A stretch of DNA of 64,000 nt from Silene latifolia (taxonomy: Eukaryota; Streptophyta; Magnoliopsida; Caryophyllales; Caryophyllaceae). The stretch is from contig NC_133537.1 in assembly GCF_048544455.1 (NCBI RefSeq), positions 146,298,058 through 146,362,057 on the forward strand. Reading direction: 5' to 3'. The translations under genes and the position numbers were made by a program. Shown here piece by piece: positions 1 through 11,177 of the stretch (within the stretch, counting starts at the first letter, position 1; the number at the start of each line of letters is the position of its first letter). A model generated the notes under the pieces. That model did not search any database. It was given only the letters and a program-made list of their open reading frames with translations, and was not told the origin of the DNA.

Positions 1-389
1 GGGGAAATCCGAGCGGATTAGAGAGCAGGACGCTCGGATTGTGGTGATGAGACGGGCGGATTTCAGACAATCCGCTCGGATTGTTCTTCAGCAGTGGTTC
101 TTCTTCGTTTCTTCCCTTTTTGCTCATTTCCATTTTATTCTTTCGAGATTGGTCTTTAGTCCTTGCTTCCCCTTCATACTAGTCCATCTATTATCGTCAA
201 GTAGCTTCCAAATATGCATGAAAAGACGGGAATTTCCGCCTTATTATCTCCTTTTCTACAAAACATATGAAATGCGATAGAAAAGCAAATAGGAAGGTTT
301 TGACGGATAAAATGGCCATAAAATGTTATAATAGTATGCAAAATAGGCTCAATTAGGGGACTAAATGTGCGCTAATTATGGTCACATCA
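1..389 (-). mobile_element. Athila-type LTR fragment, reversed
   Basis: Read on the minus strand, the piece starts at 389 with TGATGTGACC and closely matches the start of the LTR at 60927, including the block around GCGCATATTTAG. The remainder of the LTR lies left of the window. Positions 1-90 hold copies of the near-palindrome AATCCGAGCGGATT, the same motif seen at 61267-61400. It has interrupted the internal part of the Tat element that resumes at 390. Any 5-bp target duplication would start at 390 (GTCCT), but its partner is out of view. No coding sequence is visible. Confidence 0.75.
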
Positions 390-950
390 GTCCTGCTACT
401 CGCAATTATTTCCCAAAGACTACCCAAGCAGTTTTCTTTCAGCAGCTCCCGCCTGTGTCCTGCTACTCGCAATATTTCATGTTTCCCCGCGGAATTCGAC
501 AAGGAGTCGTTCTCCAGAAGTTCCCAAACCAATAGAGTTCCTATACCTAAGCTTTAGTTATCCTTTAAGTTGAACTTACTTTAGGCCTCCTTCCCATCGA
601 TGCTTTCCTTTAGGGTCCCACACCCTAGCAAATCCTTACTTATCTTTTAGGTCTTACCCTTAGCTCCCATGCTCAACCTTAGCTCCTACGCAACTCCGGA
701 AGCATCTCAAGAAGAAGTCTCAGTTATGGTCTCTTCTTATGGCTGGCGAGCCTCCTTACGTAGTCTAATGGACTTTAAACGACCCTCCCCGATAGTCGAC
801 AGACTCTAAAATGTTCCCGACGACAGGTCCTTGGTTCAGACCCCTTGAGCCGCCTCGCGTCGCCATAGTCGTCAGGTTGTAATCTTCGATTGACCTGATG
901 GCTATACTTTGACTTTCGCCTTGTCCAAGCCTCAGTCAAAGTGGGGGCTC
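390..950 (+). other. 3' internal non-coding region of a Tat-type Gypsy, ending in a polypurine tract
   Basis: From about 711 to 950 this matches 31716-31953 nearly base for base, and matches the reverse complement of 59335-59570. All three are the stretch just before the Tat 3' LTR. The polypurine tract is AAAGTGGGGGCTC at 938-950. Positions 390-710 are less conserved and have no credible reading frame. A short direct repeat (about 17 bp, GTCCTGCTACTCGCAAT) occurs near 390 and again near 457. Confidence 0.75.
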
Positions 951-3344
951 TGTAGATACCTCATTTCTGCACCACCCGCAAACCACTCAGTGATGATTGG
1001 GCCGCATGTTTGGTACGCGGAACGATTTGTGACAATTCGTAAGATTATCGTCAAGTGATTGCTCAAATATTAATGTCTACCTCTTAGTTGTCATCTACGT
1101 CCCGATACGGTCGTTTTGACAGTAATTAGAGTACATTCGGAGTCCGGGCCTAAAACCGTCTCCATTTTCTAATAAATTAAATCCGAGTCGAATGTTTGGA
1201 ATGTTCCGGATATTTCTATTCCATATTTCATAAATTTTATCTTTTAGTAAACAATTTCCCGTAATATTCACATAAGATATTAAGGAAAACCGAATTATTT
1301 CTGTCCTACCATAACTCAAACACGGAAATCTTTCTTCTGCAGGAGGAAACCCCTTGGGAACAGATGCAGCAGGTGCTGCGCCTCTTCCCAGGCCCTTTTC
1401 TGCATGTTTCTCGTATCTTTTTCATATCTTTCCGAGATTCACTTCCAAAGAGTCTCCGAAACCCTAATTCCTTCACGTGATTAGTATAAATAGGAGCCTT
1501 CGCTCCTCATATTTCTCACGCGAGTGTCCGCCCTTCTCTTCTCCCTTTGCATTCTAGACTTTGTTCTTACTTTTTGGCGTCTACGTGCTTGAACTTCCGA
1601 CCACGTAAGCTCAGATCCTTCTGAGTACCAGCCTCCCCGTTTGCATGACCGACCAATTTGGCCAACTCCACATCAATCAACTTAATTAACTTAATCGTTT
1701 TCCTCTTAAGAGGGCACTTTCTTTGCATTCGCGTCGAGCATCACTAATCGATATCTTAGTCCTTCTCGTTTCGTCAACATGTAAGTCTGAGGGTGTATAA
1801 TCCTTCTTTTGTTGTATTTATTTATTGTATAATCAAATGTAAGGTTTATGTCGAAAATACCATTAAAACCGATTTCTAAAACCTCATTCAAAACTCTTTT
1901 TACGGATTTCCAGTAGATAACCGTCGAGAAAGGACGCAGCAACTGCTGCGCCTCTTCGAAGGAGCGCAGTTCCTGCTGCGCCTCTTCGTGAGGCTGCCGC
2001 AGTTCCTGCTTCCTTTCTTCTTCGTTCGTCCTCTGTTATTCGTCCCAAAATCCTTTCTTTTGTTTCGTTTGTGTGTTAATTCTCCATCATAGCATATAAT
2101 TCACATGTATATATTAATCATCATCATTAACATATGTATAATTCATCATAAATCCGACTTAAATCCCTAATAATCCAATATTCGCGGGTTTTCGTCATTA
2201 AATTCAATCCCGGGTTGTAGAGATTCAATTCATCAATATTGGGTTTCTGGAATTCGTCTTTGATATAGTTTTCATCCGTCTTTCATTGTGTTCATCGCAT
2301 ATTCGTCATTAATCCGTCATATCTAACCTAATTGATTGATTTAATTTGTTTAGCTTGTTAATATTTTTCACTTCTATCAGTATTCTGTCTTATGTTAATT
2401 CGTTCAAATCCGTCTTATTCATGTTTTACTGTTTTCACGACGCATTCATATGTTAAATAACATGCTAATCACTTTCATCCGAGTAAATATCATCAATCGA
2501 TCATTAAATTCACCAATTAACATTAACGGCTTGCAATTACGGCTTCACAGCCAGAACTGAGCCAAGGAATAGATGCAGTGTCTGCTGCGCCTATTCCAAA
2601 GGACGCAGCTCTGTTGCGCCTGTTCCTGGCTGAGTTCTGTCCCTGAACTCCGTTTCTGCCTTGACGTAGTTTAATTAGTTTACGTATTAACTAACTATTA
2701 TCCGTAATACCGCGCTAATTCCTGTTCGTTAATTTATTTGATTCTTTCTTTTTTTATTCTTTTTCTCAAATCATCCGTTTTAAAGGTATTTTCGACATAA
2801 ATCGCCTATTCCATTGTAATTAATGTAATTTTCATTATTGTAATTCATAAGTATTGTATTTCTTTTATTGCTTGTATGTTTTCACATGTAAATGAGCATT
2901 AAATCCTACTTCGACCCAATTGTATGCTAATTACGTGTCAACCGACTTAGTATTAATTCTCACATGCTAGGATTAAAACTTGGATGTTGCATTGCATGCA
3001 TATAGCTGACAATATATCAAGTACGAATAACTTCCCTAATCATTAGTAGAGGCCGCTATCGAGGCGGGCGGGATTAGGTGTTCGATCAAAAGAGCTTCCT
3101 AATACGTACCCTCACCCCTTACTCCAGATATCTGTGAACACCCGTGTTCATTGGCATCCACGAGAGTCATTCTAGACATAGAATGCTAAGGGTAACGATT
3201 GCTTAGTGTTCATGTCACTACTTTGTGTCTTGACATGACACGAGGTATTCGAACGGTTCCAATTTCCCATAAAAATTGGTGGCGACTCCATATAAAAATG
3301 CAAACGCTTGTTCACCAAGCGCCCCCCGTGGCCCATTGTCCACA
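951..3344 (+). repeat. Tat-type Gypsy 3' LTR (copy A, complete, 2394 bp)
   Basis: It begins TGTAGATACC immediately after the polypurine tract and ends CCATTGTCCACA. Close relatives are at 6598-8880, 31954-34328 and, reversed, 56940-59334 (2395 bp). A TATA box (TAGTATAAATAG) lies near 1482-1493. Three clusters of an imperfect palindrome with a GCAGCA...TGCTGCG core lie at 1356-1390, 1928-2010 and 2565-2628. The right edge abuts Copia coding sequence, so the element landed in a Copia pol gene. The likely target duplication is TATGG at 3345-3349, but its partner is outside the window. Confidence 0.9.
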
Positions 3345-4409
3345 TATGGTTTCACTCGATCGGTCGAGGAACCATGCTTATATATCAAGTCGAGTGGGAG
3401 CAAGATTTTATTCTTGATGTTGTATGTCGATGACATACTCTTGATTGGGAATGACACTCCTCTCTTATCTTCGGTTAAAGGATGGTTGAAGAACCATTTC
3501 CAGATGAAAGATCTGGGTGAGGCACAACGCATTTTGGGAATCCGTATCTACCGAGATAGATTACGACGGACGTTATCACTTAGTCTGGAGTCTTATTTTG
3601 ATAAGATTCTTGAGAGGTTCAGCATGACCAACTCCAAGAAGGGGAACCTTCCAATGACGTCTGGGATGCAGTTGAGCAAGTCTTAGTCACCCACGACGCC
3701 TGAAGGGGTTGAACGCATGAGTCGTATTCCTTATGCATCTGCAATAGGATCGATCATGTATGCTATGATATGCACACGTCCAGACGTGGCATATGCATTG
3801 AGTATGACGAGTCGGTACCAAAAGAATCTAGGTGAAACACACTGGATAGCTGTTAAAAACATCCTCAAGTACCTACGGAGGACTAAGGATAGGGTATTGA
3901 CTTATGGAGGAGATACTAAGCTATGCGCAATCGGTTATGCAGATGCTAGCTTCCAAACGGATCGAGATGACTCTAAATCTCAGTCCGGGTTCGTCTTCAC
4001 TCTTAATGGTGCTGCGGTCAGCTGGAAGACTTCTAAACAGAGTGTTGTAGCACATTCTACTACTGAATCCGAGTACTATGTCGCTTCGGAGGCAGCAAAG
4101 GAAGCGATATGGATGCGTCAATTCTTACAAGGACTCACGATAGTTTCTAGTTCGAATGACCCGATCACCATCTATTGTGACAATAGAGGTGCCATCTTCC
4201 AGGCTAAGGAGCCAAAGTCTAGCAACAAATCTAGACATGTACATCGGAAAGCTCACCTGATCCGTGATTACGTGTAGCAAGAAGAGATAGTGATTGACAA
4301 GATAGCTTCGGATGATAACATCGTGGACCCTCTCACTAAACCATTGAATTTTGATAAGCATGAAGGGCATGTTATTTCCATGGGAATTAAACGTGTTCCT
4401 GAGTTGTAG
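3345..4409 (+). pseudogene. Copia pol fragment: end of reverse transcriptase plus RNase H
   Basis: A single frame runs from the Tat LTR edge to a stop at 4407-4409. It shows the Copia RT catalytic motif YVDDILLIGND near the start, then ICTRPDVAYALS, then RNase H with GYADASF, STTESEYY and YCDNRGA, and the usual ending DPLTKPL followed by GIKRVPEL. Two in-frame stops (3684-3686 and 4275-4277, both TAG) break it. The N-terminal part (gag, protease, integrase, most of RT) is missing, cut off by the Tat element. The protein is close to that of the nested Copia at 26390-27423. Here the RNase H region is intact where the nested copy has lost 28 bp net. Confidence 0.9.
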
Positions 4410-5200
4410 TATTTGATTATGGATTTGATATATTATCTTTTTCATATACTATTTATAACTTCATCGTTTTAATATAATATTTTGTTTTTTATGTGGATTG
4501 TACTGACAACATTGAACGCCACAAAGTGAACTGAACTATATTATATTTGTTTTGGTCCTTAATCGCCTTAATGAGCCGATAACTCTGGCTATTATATTGT
4601 GCAGTCGATTGATGGTGGGTTCAACGAGCCATAAGTCAAACGGTTGACTGATCGATCACAGATGCGAGATTATAACGATACCTCGTAGGACAATTTTTTT
4701 TTTGTGACAACGTAATGGAGTCCTAAATGTTTACAAACATTCGGTGCCAGGTCGTGGATTGGACGTCCATTGTGTTCCTAGAGTCGATTCTTTTGACTAT
4801 CGACTGTCTCTTGAGATTAAGGCAGTTTTTGGGTGACTTTGGTTTCTTTCTCACGGTCTGCCGTAAATGGAGGCTAAGTAGATTTTTTCTGGGTCATTTC
4901 ATCTTTGTGCTTACATCTCATAGGATTCGATTTAAGGAAAATATCCAACCCTTATCAGGTTTAGTTATTTCTCAGGGCCACTCGAGGAGTTGTAACTGAA
5001 ATGCATGGCCATGCTCGAATGATGATTCGTTTATCAGTTAAGTTACTCTCTAGTCGGGGAAACCACTCTTGATACAGATCACTTGTAAAATACGACCTTT
5101 GTGAATACGGATTTTGCAAATTGTTTTACATTGAGTGGGAGAAATTTTAGGATATGAGAATCGGTTATCGCACATACACTTGTGAGGACAAGTGGGAGTT
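4410..5200 (+). other. Copia 3' untranslated region with polypurine tract
   Basis: About 790 bp of non-coding sequence between the pol stop and the LTR. It aligns over nearly its whole length with 27424-28208 in the nested Copia, including blocks around GTTGACTGA, GACTATCGACTGTCTC and CACTCGAGGAG. The polypurine tract is ACAAGTGGGAGTT at 5188-5200, directly before the LTR. Short frames here are not conserved and I do not regard them as genes. Confidence 0.75.
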
Positions 5201-5779
5201 TGTTGGAGCTTGTGTTGATGAGACGATTATTTAATGCCGATTATTTAATGCCGATTAAATAATATTAGCTATGACGAATTAACTGTCAATTCGTAAATTG
5301 AATATAATATGTTATATTTAATTAATGTATATAATGTTAGCTTGGACGAATTAATATGTTAATTTGTAATCCTCTTAATTTCGGAATTTTGGGCCGAGAT
5401 TTTGGAAGAAAAATAACTACCCTATTTTACCTAATACACGGTTTTATAAGGTAATAGGTACATCATTATTTTGCTACCCTAATTCTCTTTTAACCTAGCC
5501 TCTTCTCATCAAAAAGAAAAACACAAAACCTAAAGTTAATCAGTTAATTTGGGGATCGATTCTAGCAAAAGAACAAGGGCATATCTCATATCATCTTGGG
5601 TGAAACTGATAGGAGAATATCATTGCGATATTGTTCATAGGCCTTATTAGCTAGGACCGAAGGTTATTTCTTATTCATCTTCGATTTTGTTTATGCAATT
5701 TATTTTATGACTAGTTATCATCACAATAAATTCGTTATAATCCTTAAAGTTAAAGGGATACATAGAGATAAATCCCACA
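5201..5779 (+). repeat. Copia 3' LTR (about 579 bp)
   Basis: It starts TGTTGGAGCTTG right after the polypurine tract. Its tail (near 5745-5779) parallels the tail of the 988-bp LTRs at 20667 and 28281, ending AAATCCCACA where those end TTACCCCTCA. It is 400 bp shorter than those LTRs although the pol proteins are close, so it is a sister subfamily or a deletion derivative. The right boundary is inferred from that alignment. Confidence 0.65.
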
Positions 5780-6597
5780 TAATCAACAACAATAACATAT
5801 AGATAATTGAAATTAAACATACTAACAAATCTAATAGAGATTGAAAAGGGTAAAGATGATAGCAATAAAAGAGAGAAAGAAATAAAGCAACAATTAAGAT
5901 TAAGGAATTAAGAAGGAATAATAATACCGATCATAAATCCGAATTTGAGTAGCAAAAGGGTAAAAAGAGAACGAAATCCAAGAAACAGTAGGAAATTATA
6001 GAGTAAAAGTGAATGAGGAAGAGTTACGCAGTCTACTGTATTAGTAGTATACGAAAATCCTCCTCTAAACCTAATCCATAACTAAATTACAAAAGCCCAT
6101 ACGAAAATAGGCGGAAAAACTCTAATACAAGCAAAACCAATCGATCGAGTAGAAATAAACCACTCGATCGAGTAACTAAGAGCCAAACCCCTCGATCGAG
6201 TGGAAATAAACCACTCGATCGAGTAACTCCTTGTATTGCCTACTTGATTGAATACTGGGACTGCTCGATCGAGTAAACTCAGTATATAAAGCATTCGATC
6301 GACTAGAAAAGTAGTCGATCGATCTATCTTGGTACGTTTAGGCACTAAACACCTTCCGAAACTAGCTCACGGGTCTTCAAAGTGATAGATTCCAAGCTCC
6401 GGCTCCTTGTTCTCCATAAATGCATGCAAATGGGACGAATTTAGGCTCGAGTTAGCTCCTCTTTGGTTTATTCCTGCAATTTACATAAAACAAACCAAAG
6501 TAGAATATTCGGGGGTATTTGTAGCGAGATGCTACATAAATAGTACAGAAATACGTGTAAAAATGAGGTAAAAACCTTATATAAAATACACGCATCA
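5780..6597 (-). mobile_element. Reversed LTR with clustered ACTCGATCGAGT palindromes
   Basis: Read on the minus strand the block starts at 6597 with TGATGCGTGT, like the other TGATG-starting LTRs in this window. Positions 6141-6330 hold about six copies or near-copies of the 12-bp palindrome ACTCGATCGAGT, 270-460 nt from the LTR start. The left edge is not resolved; 5780-6060 is AT-rich and non-coding. It abuts a Tat LTR that lacks its first 40-50 bases, so it either inserted there or marks a deletion breakpoint. Family membership (Athila-like) is inferred from start sequence and layout only. Confidence 0.5.
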
Positions 6598-8880
6598 ATG
6601 ATTGGGCCGCATGTTTGGTACGCGGAACGATTTATGACTGTTTGTAAGTTTATCGTCAAGTGATAACTCAAATACTTATGTCTACTCCTTAGTCGTCATC
6701 TACGCGTCGATACGTCCTTTTTGATAGTAATTAGAGTCCATTGGAGTCCGGGTCAAAAACCGCTTCATTTTCTAATAAACCATTTAAAATGCCGAGTCAA
6801 AATGTCCTAGAATATTCCGGATATTTATTCGATAATTTAATTTTATATCCTTTGGCAAAATATATCCCAAAAATCTTATTTTAAAGAATAAGGAAGTTGA
6901 GATCCACCGTAATTCCATAAAGGAAACACGGAATTCTTTCTTCCGCAGGAGGAAACCTCTGGGGAAAGGACGCAGCACCTGCTGCGCCTCTTCCAAGGAT
7001 CGCAGCAGCTGCTGCGCCTCTTCCCCAGTTCTTTTCTGCGTGTTTTCATATTTTTTCCGTGATTTCTTTCCAAAGTTTGAGTCATTCCATAACTCTCCAT
7101 ATTTTTTAGTATAAATAGGGACCTTCGTTCCACATATTTTTCACGCGAGTGACCTCCCTTCTCTTCTCCCTTTGCATTCTAAGACCGTGCTCTAAGCTTT
7201 TGACGTCTACGTGCTTGATCTATCGACCACGTAAGCTCCGACCATTCTGAGTACCAGTCACGTTGCATGACCGACTAATTTGACCAACTACACATCGATT
7301 AGTTAATCAATTTAATCTAAATCCTCTTACGAGGGCACTTTCATCATACATTCGAGTCGAGCAATCACTAAAACTTTAACTTAGTTAATCTCGTTTCGTC
7401 AAACATGTAAGTCTGAGGGTGTAAATCCCATCTTTTATTATTATATTTTATTTTTGTACCAATTAATGTGAGATTTACGTCAAAAGTATGCTTAAAACCG
7501 ATTTCTAAAACCCTTTATCAAACCGTTTTTACGGATTAACAGTAGGTAGACATCGAGAATAAGCGCAGCAACTGCTGCGCCTCTTCGAAGAGCCGCAGCA
7601 TCTGCTGCGCCTCTTCCAGAGGCTGCCGCAGTTTCTGCCTTTCTTCTTCTTCCTCGCTTCTCTGTAAATTCGTTCTTTTTCCTTTGTTTTCTTATTTTCT
7701 TTCTTTAATTCATACATAATAAATCCCTTATAATTGATATTTGCGGGTTTTCGTCATTAAATTAAACCCGGATTTTTAGAGACTCGATTCGTTCATATCA
7801 AGTTTCTGGAGTTCGCCTTTGTACATATTTTTGTCGTTTATTTCAAGTTTGTCTAACTCATTTCCGTTTCCGTAAATAACCTAATTAATTTATAATTAGT
7901 TCTAACTTGTTTGTAATTAGTTATAACCCGTCTATAATTAGTTTTAATCCGTTTTAAGTCGTGTTTATCGCTTTTATGACGATTTCATATGTTAATAATA
8001 CGCTAAATAACTTTCATCCGAGGCAAGTATCAATAATCAGCAATTAAATAAACCAATGGACATTAAAAACACGCAGTTCTGACTTCACAATCAGAACTCA
8101 CCTCAGGAACAGACGCAGTGACCATTGCGCCTCTTCCAAGGGACACAGTATTGCTGTGCCTGTTCCGGGTTGAATTCTGTCTCTGTACTTCCGTTCTTGC
8201 TTTGACCCTAACCCTTAATTACGTAGTTAATTGACTATTAGCCGTAATATCACCCCTAATTTGTCCACATTTTCTAACCTAGTTTATTTTCCCTTATTTT
8301 TCTCAAATTGTCCGTCTTAAACATATTTTTGACGTAAATTAAATAAATCATTGTAATTTATTGTAATTTTATTTATCGTTATTTTATTGTATATTATTTT
8401 GTATGATTTATTCACTTGTTCTTTACATGTAATTGATTCTAAACCCTAATTCGACATTAATGAGTGCTAAATTATATGTTCACCGACATAGTCTAATCTC
8501 ACATTCTAGGATCAAAACGTTGTTTGTTGCATTGCAGGTATATAATCGTCAACATATTAAGTATGAATAACTTCCCTAATCATTAGTATAGGTCGCTATC
8601 GAGGCGGGCGGGATTAGGTGTTCAGTAAAAGGACTTCCTAATACGTACCCTCACCCATTACTCCAGATCTTTGTGAACATCCGTATTCATTGGCATCCAC
8701 GAGAGTCATTTAGACATAGAATGCTAAGGTTAACGAGTTCTTAGTGTCTATGTCACTACTTTGTGTCTAGACATGGCACGAGGTATTCGAACGGTTCCAA
8801 TTTCCCATAAAAATTGGTGGCGACTCCACAAATGTAAACGCTTGTTTCCCAAGCGCCCTCGTGGGCCCCCTGTGTCCACA
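6598..8880 (+). repeat. Tat-type Gypsy 5' LTR (copy B, missing its first 40-50 bp)
   Basis: The sequence from ATGATTGGGCCGC onward matches the Tat LTRs at 951 and 31954. The first 40-50 bases are gone at the junction with the reversed LTR. It ends TGTGTCCACA at 8880, immediately followed by a primer binding site, so it is the 5' LTR of the large element. The TATA box (TAGTATAAATAGGG) is near 7109. Palindrome clusters lie at 6961-7024, 7559-7622 and 8105-8167. Divergence from the 3' LTR (31954-34328) is roughly 5-10% by eye in the parts I compared, so the element is not young. Confidence 0.88.
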
Positions 8881-8883
8881 GTT

Positions 8884-8901
8884 TGGCGACTCCGCTGGGG
8901 A
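8884..8901 (+). promoter_or_regulatory. Primer binding site of the Tat element
   Basis: TGGCGACTCCGCTGGGGA lies 3 bp after the LTR end. This is the kind of site described for Ogre/Tat elements, where a tRNA-Arg is the reported primer. The tRNA identity is from memory of the lineage, not from a tRNA in this window. The first ten bases also occur about 60 bp upstream inside the LTR. Confidence 0.8.
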
Positions 8902-9623
8902 TCAATACACTTACGTGTTGCCAATGGTGAAACTTGAACAAGGTTAGGGAATAGTTTATACGAGACAGTTGTCGGTTTTCATTACTCGACCTTCTTAGGT
9001 CATTTTATTCGGCCTTCCTAGGCCCAACCCTACCTATTCGACCAATCGTCCCGTCTGGACGGTCCAAATTCTTATCTGGGCCTAAGGATAGATAGCGATT
9101 GACGTCAACCATACCGTGGTACATACTCATGTTTGTATCAAGGGCTTTCACTACTCGAGGAAATGGACTAGGAACCGACCTTACTCTTGTTTGGCACGGA
9201 CCTCTCCACAGACCAGGGTTTGATTGCCTGGTATGGTAACCCACCTTTTAAGCCAAAACCCTTATACTCAGCATACCGTTATAATGCCTGTATGAATACT
9301 TGTATCATATGTGATCACCATTTTGTAAACAAAACCATGACCAAATTTCTGTAAAATCAAAAAAAAAACCGTTTTAAAATGTAAACATTTTCAAAACTGG
9401 CTTAAATAGCGCAAAATGAGTCAAAACCCTGTCCAAATCTCCAGTCAAAATTCGGGCCTCAAAACCCATTTCAAAAACCTCACTTTGAGTCAGCACTCCT
9501 ATAACTACACTACAGTTGCCTAGGACAAACATTTCAAGACTTTGTCATTTTCAAATCTCATTTAACACAGTGGCACACTCCCACTTCACAAGCTGAGTCT
9601 TTTCTTTGAGTAAGTGTGCTAGA
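8902..9623 (+). other. Tat element leader between PBS and gag
   Basis: About 720 bp with no credible frame on the element strand. It includes a short A-rich run near 9358-9368. It presumably holds the RNA leader and packaging signals, but nothing specific can be pointed to. Confidence 0.5.
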
Positions 9624-11177
9624 ATGGTCGATCGTGTTTTGATTCGTCGTCAATCTCTTATCCAGTTTCTAAGATGCCTGAAACTAGTACCACGCGTGAG
9701 TGCTAGTGGTCATGCCCCAAATCATAATGATCAAATCCTAGCTGCGCTCGTCCATCTCCAAGCAAGCCAAGACCAACCCTATGATCGCCTCAACGCTATT
9801 GAAGGCCGAATTGTCGCTATGGAAACTAGACTCCCTCCTGCAGAAGACGATATTCCTAGTGAGATCGTGCATGATAACCTTCCACCCTTTGTTGGACAAC
9901 AAGAAACCAACCCTCCAATAGGTCCTACTGAAGCTTAAAAGCGACTCCAGTACTTGGAGGAGCAACTAATGTACCTCAAGGGAGATGACATCTACAGGGA
10001 GAATAATCGCATGTATGAGGCCGTTAATGCTTAATTGCCAACCAACTTCAACATGACTGACATCCCAATGTTCAAGGGACATGAAAACCCTTTGAACCAC
10101 ATTTGCGCTTTCAAAGACTACATGTCTATCAAAGGCATCAAACCTGAGATGTTCTTAAGAATATTTCCTTCATCTCTCGACACCATTCATAAGCAATAGT
10201 TCTACTCTTTGTAGCACAAGAAGATTGCCACTTGGGATGATGCTGCAATTGAGTTCACTAAACAATACGCGGATAATGCTGAAATCCAAGTCAATATGCG
10301 TACTCTAGAGGTTCTTACCCAAAATGAGAAAGAAGGCTTCACCGACTTCCTAAGTAGGTGGAGGAAGACTAGCACACAACTTGTTGAACGTCCAGATGAA
10401 GCTACCCTTGTGGAAAAATTCGTGGATAATTTGAGACCCATCTATGCAAACCACTTGAGGTATCAAAACATAAATGCCTTCAAAGATCTAACTGTGCTAG
10501 GGATGAGAATTGAAGATGACATCCGTAAAGGGCTCTTGTCCAAAATGGTAGGTCGTAGATATCAAGGTTCAACGAGTCGTTCTTATGGCTCTTCTAGCAA
10601 GACTGATGAGGTTAACCTTGTCGAATCATTAGAGAAGAATAACCCACAAAGGAAGTTCACAAAAATTGGCGATACATACTCCAATGCTCTGAAAAGGTTC
10701 ATGAAACAGGGTAAGCTCCAACCCATAGGACCTACGCCTGACCCAGAAAAGAAATCCAAGTTCTGGGATGAGAATGCATACTGCGAGTATTATAGAGGCA
10801 AGGGACACAATACCGAGAAATATTTCAAGCTAAAGCATGTCCTTCAGGATATGATCGAAGATGCTCGTCTACCTATACCTCCTGGAGGTAAGCCCAACAA
10901 TACTCAGAATCCTCTTGGAGTTATGATGATTACAGATGAAGAATCCACCTTGGATTGTTCACACCTCATTTCTCCAATCGAAGATGAGATTCATGCATTA
11001 GAAGATGAGGGGAGTTATTCCACCATTTCTCCCGCCATTGCCGATTTTATTGCATGGGCAAAGAGTGTGAGTAGGCAAGTTTCAGAACTGGAAGAGCTAG
11101 TAGCATCCCTCCGCAATCCAAGCACCATACCCAAGGAAAGCATGCCACTAAATCTATCTCAAGACTCTACAATGTAA
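9624..11177 (+). pseudogene. Tat-type Gypsy gag (broken by in-frame stops)
   Basis: One continuous frame encodes a capsid-type Gag. The first half has TDIPMFKGHENPLNH and a WDDAAIEFTKQY stretch typical of the plant retrotransposon gag domain. Near 10785-10830 there is a decayed zinc knuckle (CEYYRGKGHNTEKY) in which the last Cys is now Tyr. In-frame stops fall at about 9936, 10032, 10198, 10213 and 11175, with no frameshift. The ATG at 9624 is chosen because it opens the frame; an in-frame TTG lies upstream at 9606. The gene flows without a frame change into the protease and RT region, so gag-pol was probably one long ORF. It cannot make Gag now. Confidence 0.85.

Noticed and set aside
390..480. 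Direct repeat GTCCTGCTACTCGCAAT at about 390 and 457 as a target duplication
   Set aside because: Too long and internal to the Tat 3' region; the LTR fragment at 1-389 lies to one side of both copies, so they do not flank it.
3218..3532. Minus-strand frame of 104 codons
   Set aside because: Runs across the Tat LTR/Copia boundary and is a shadow of the Copia RT frame.
8884..8901. tRNA gene fragments at primer sites
   Set aside because: Only the 12-18 bases complementary to a tRNA 3' end are present, with no cloverleaf or internal promoter boxes.
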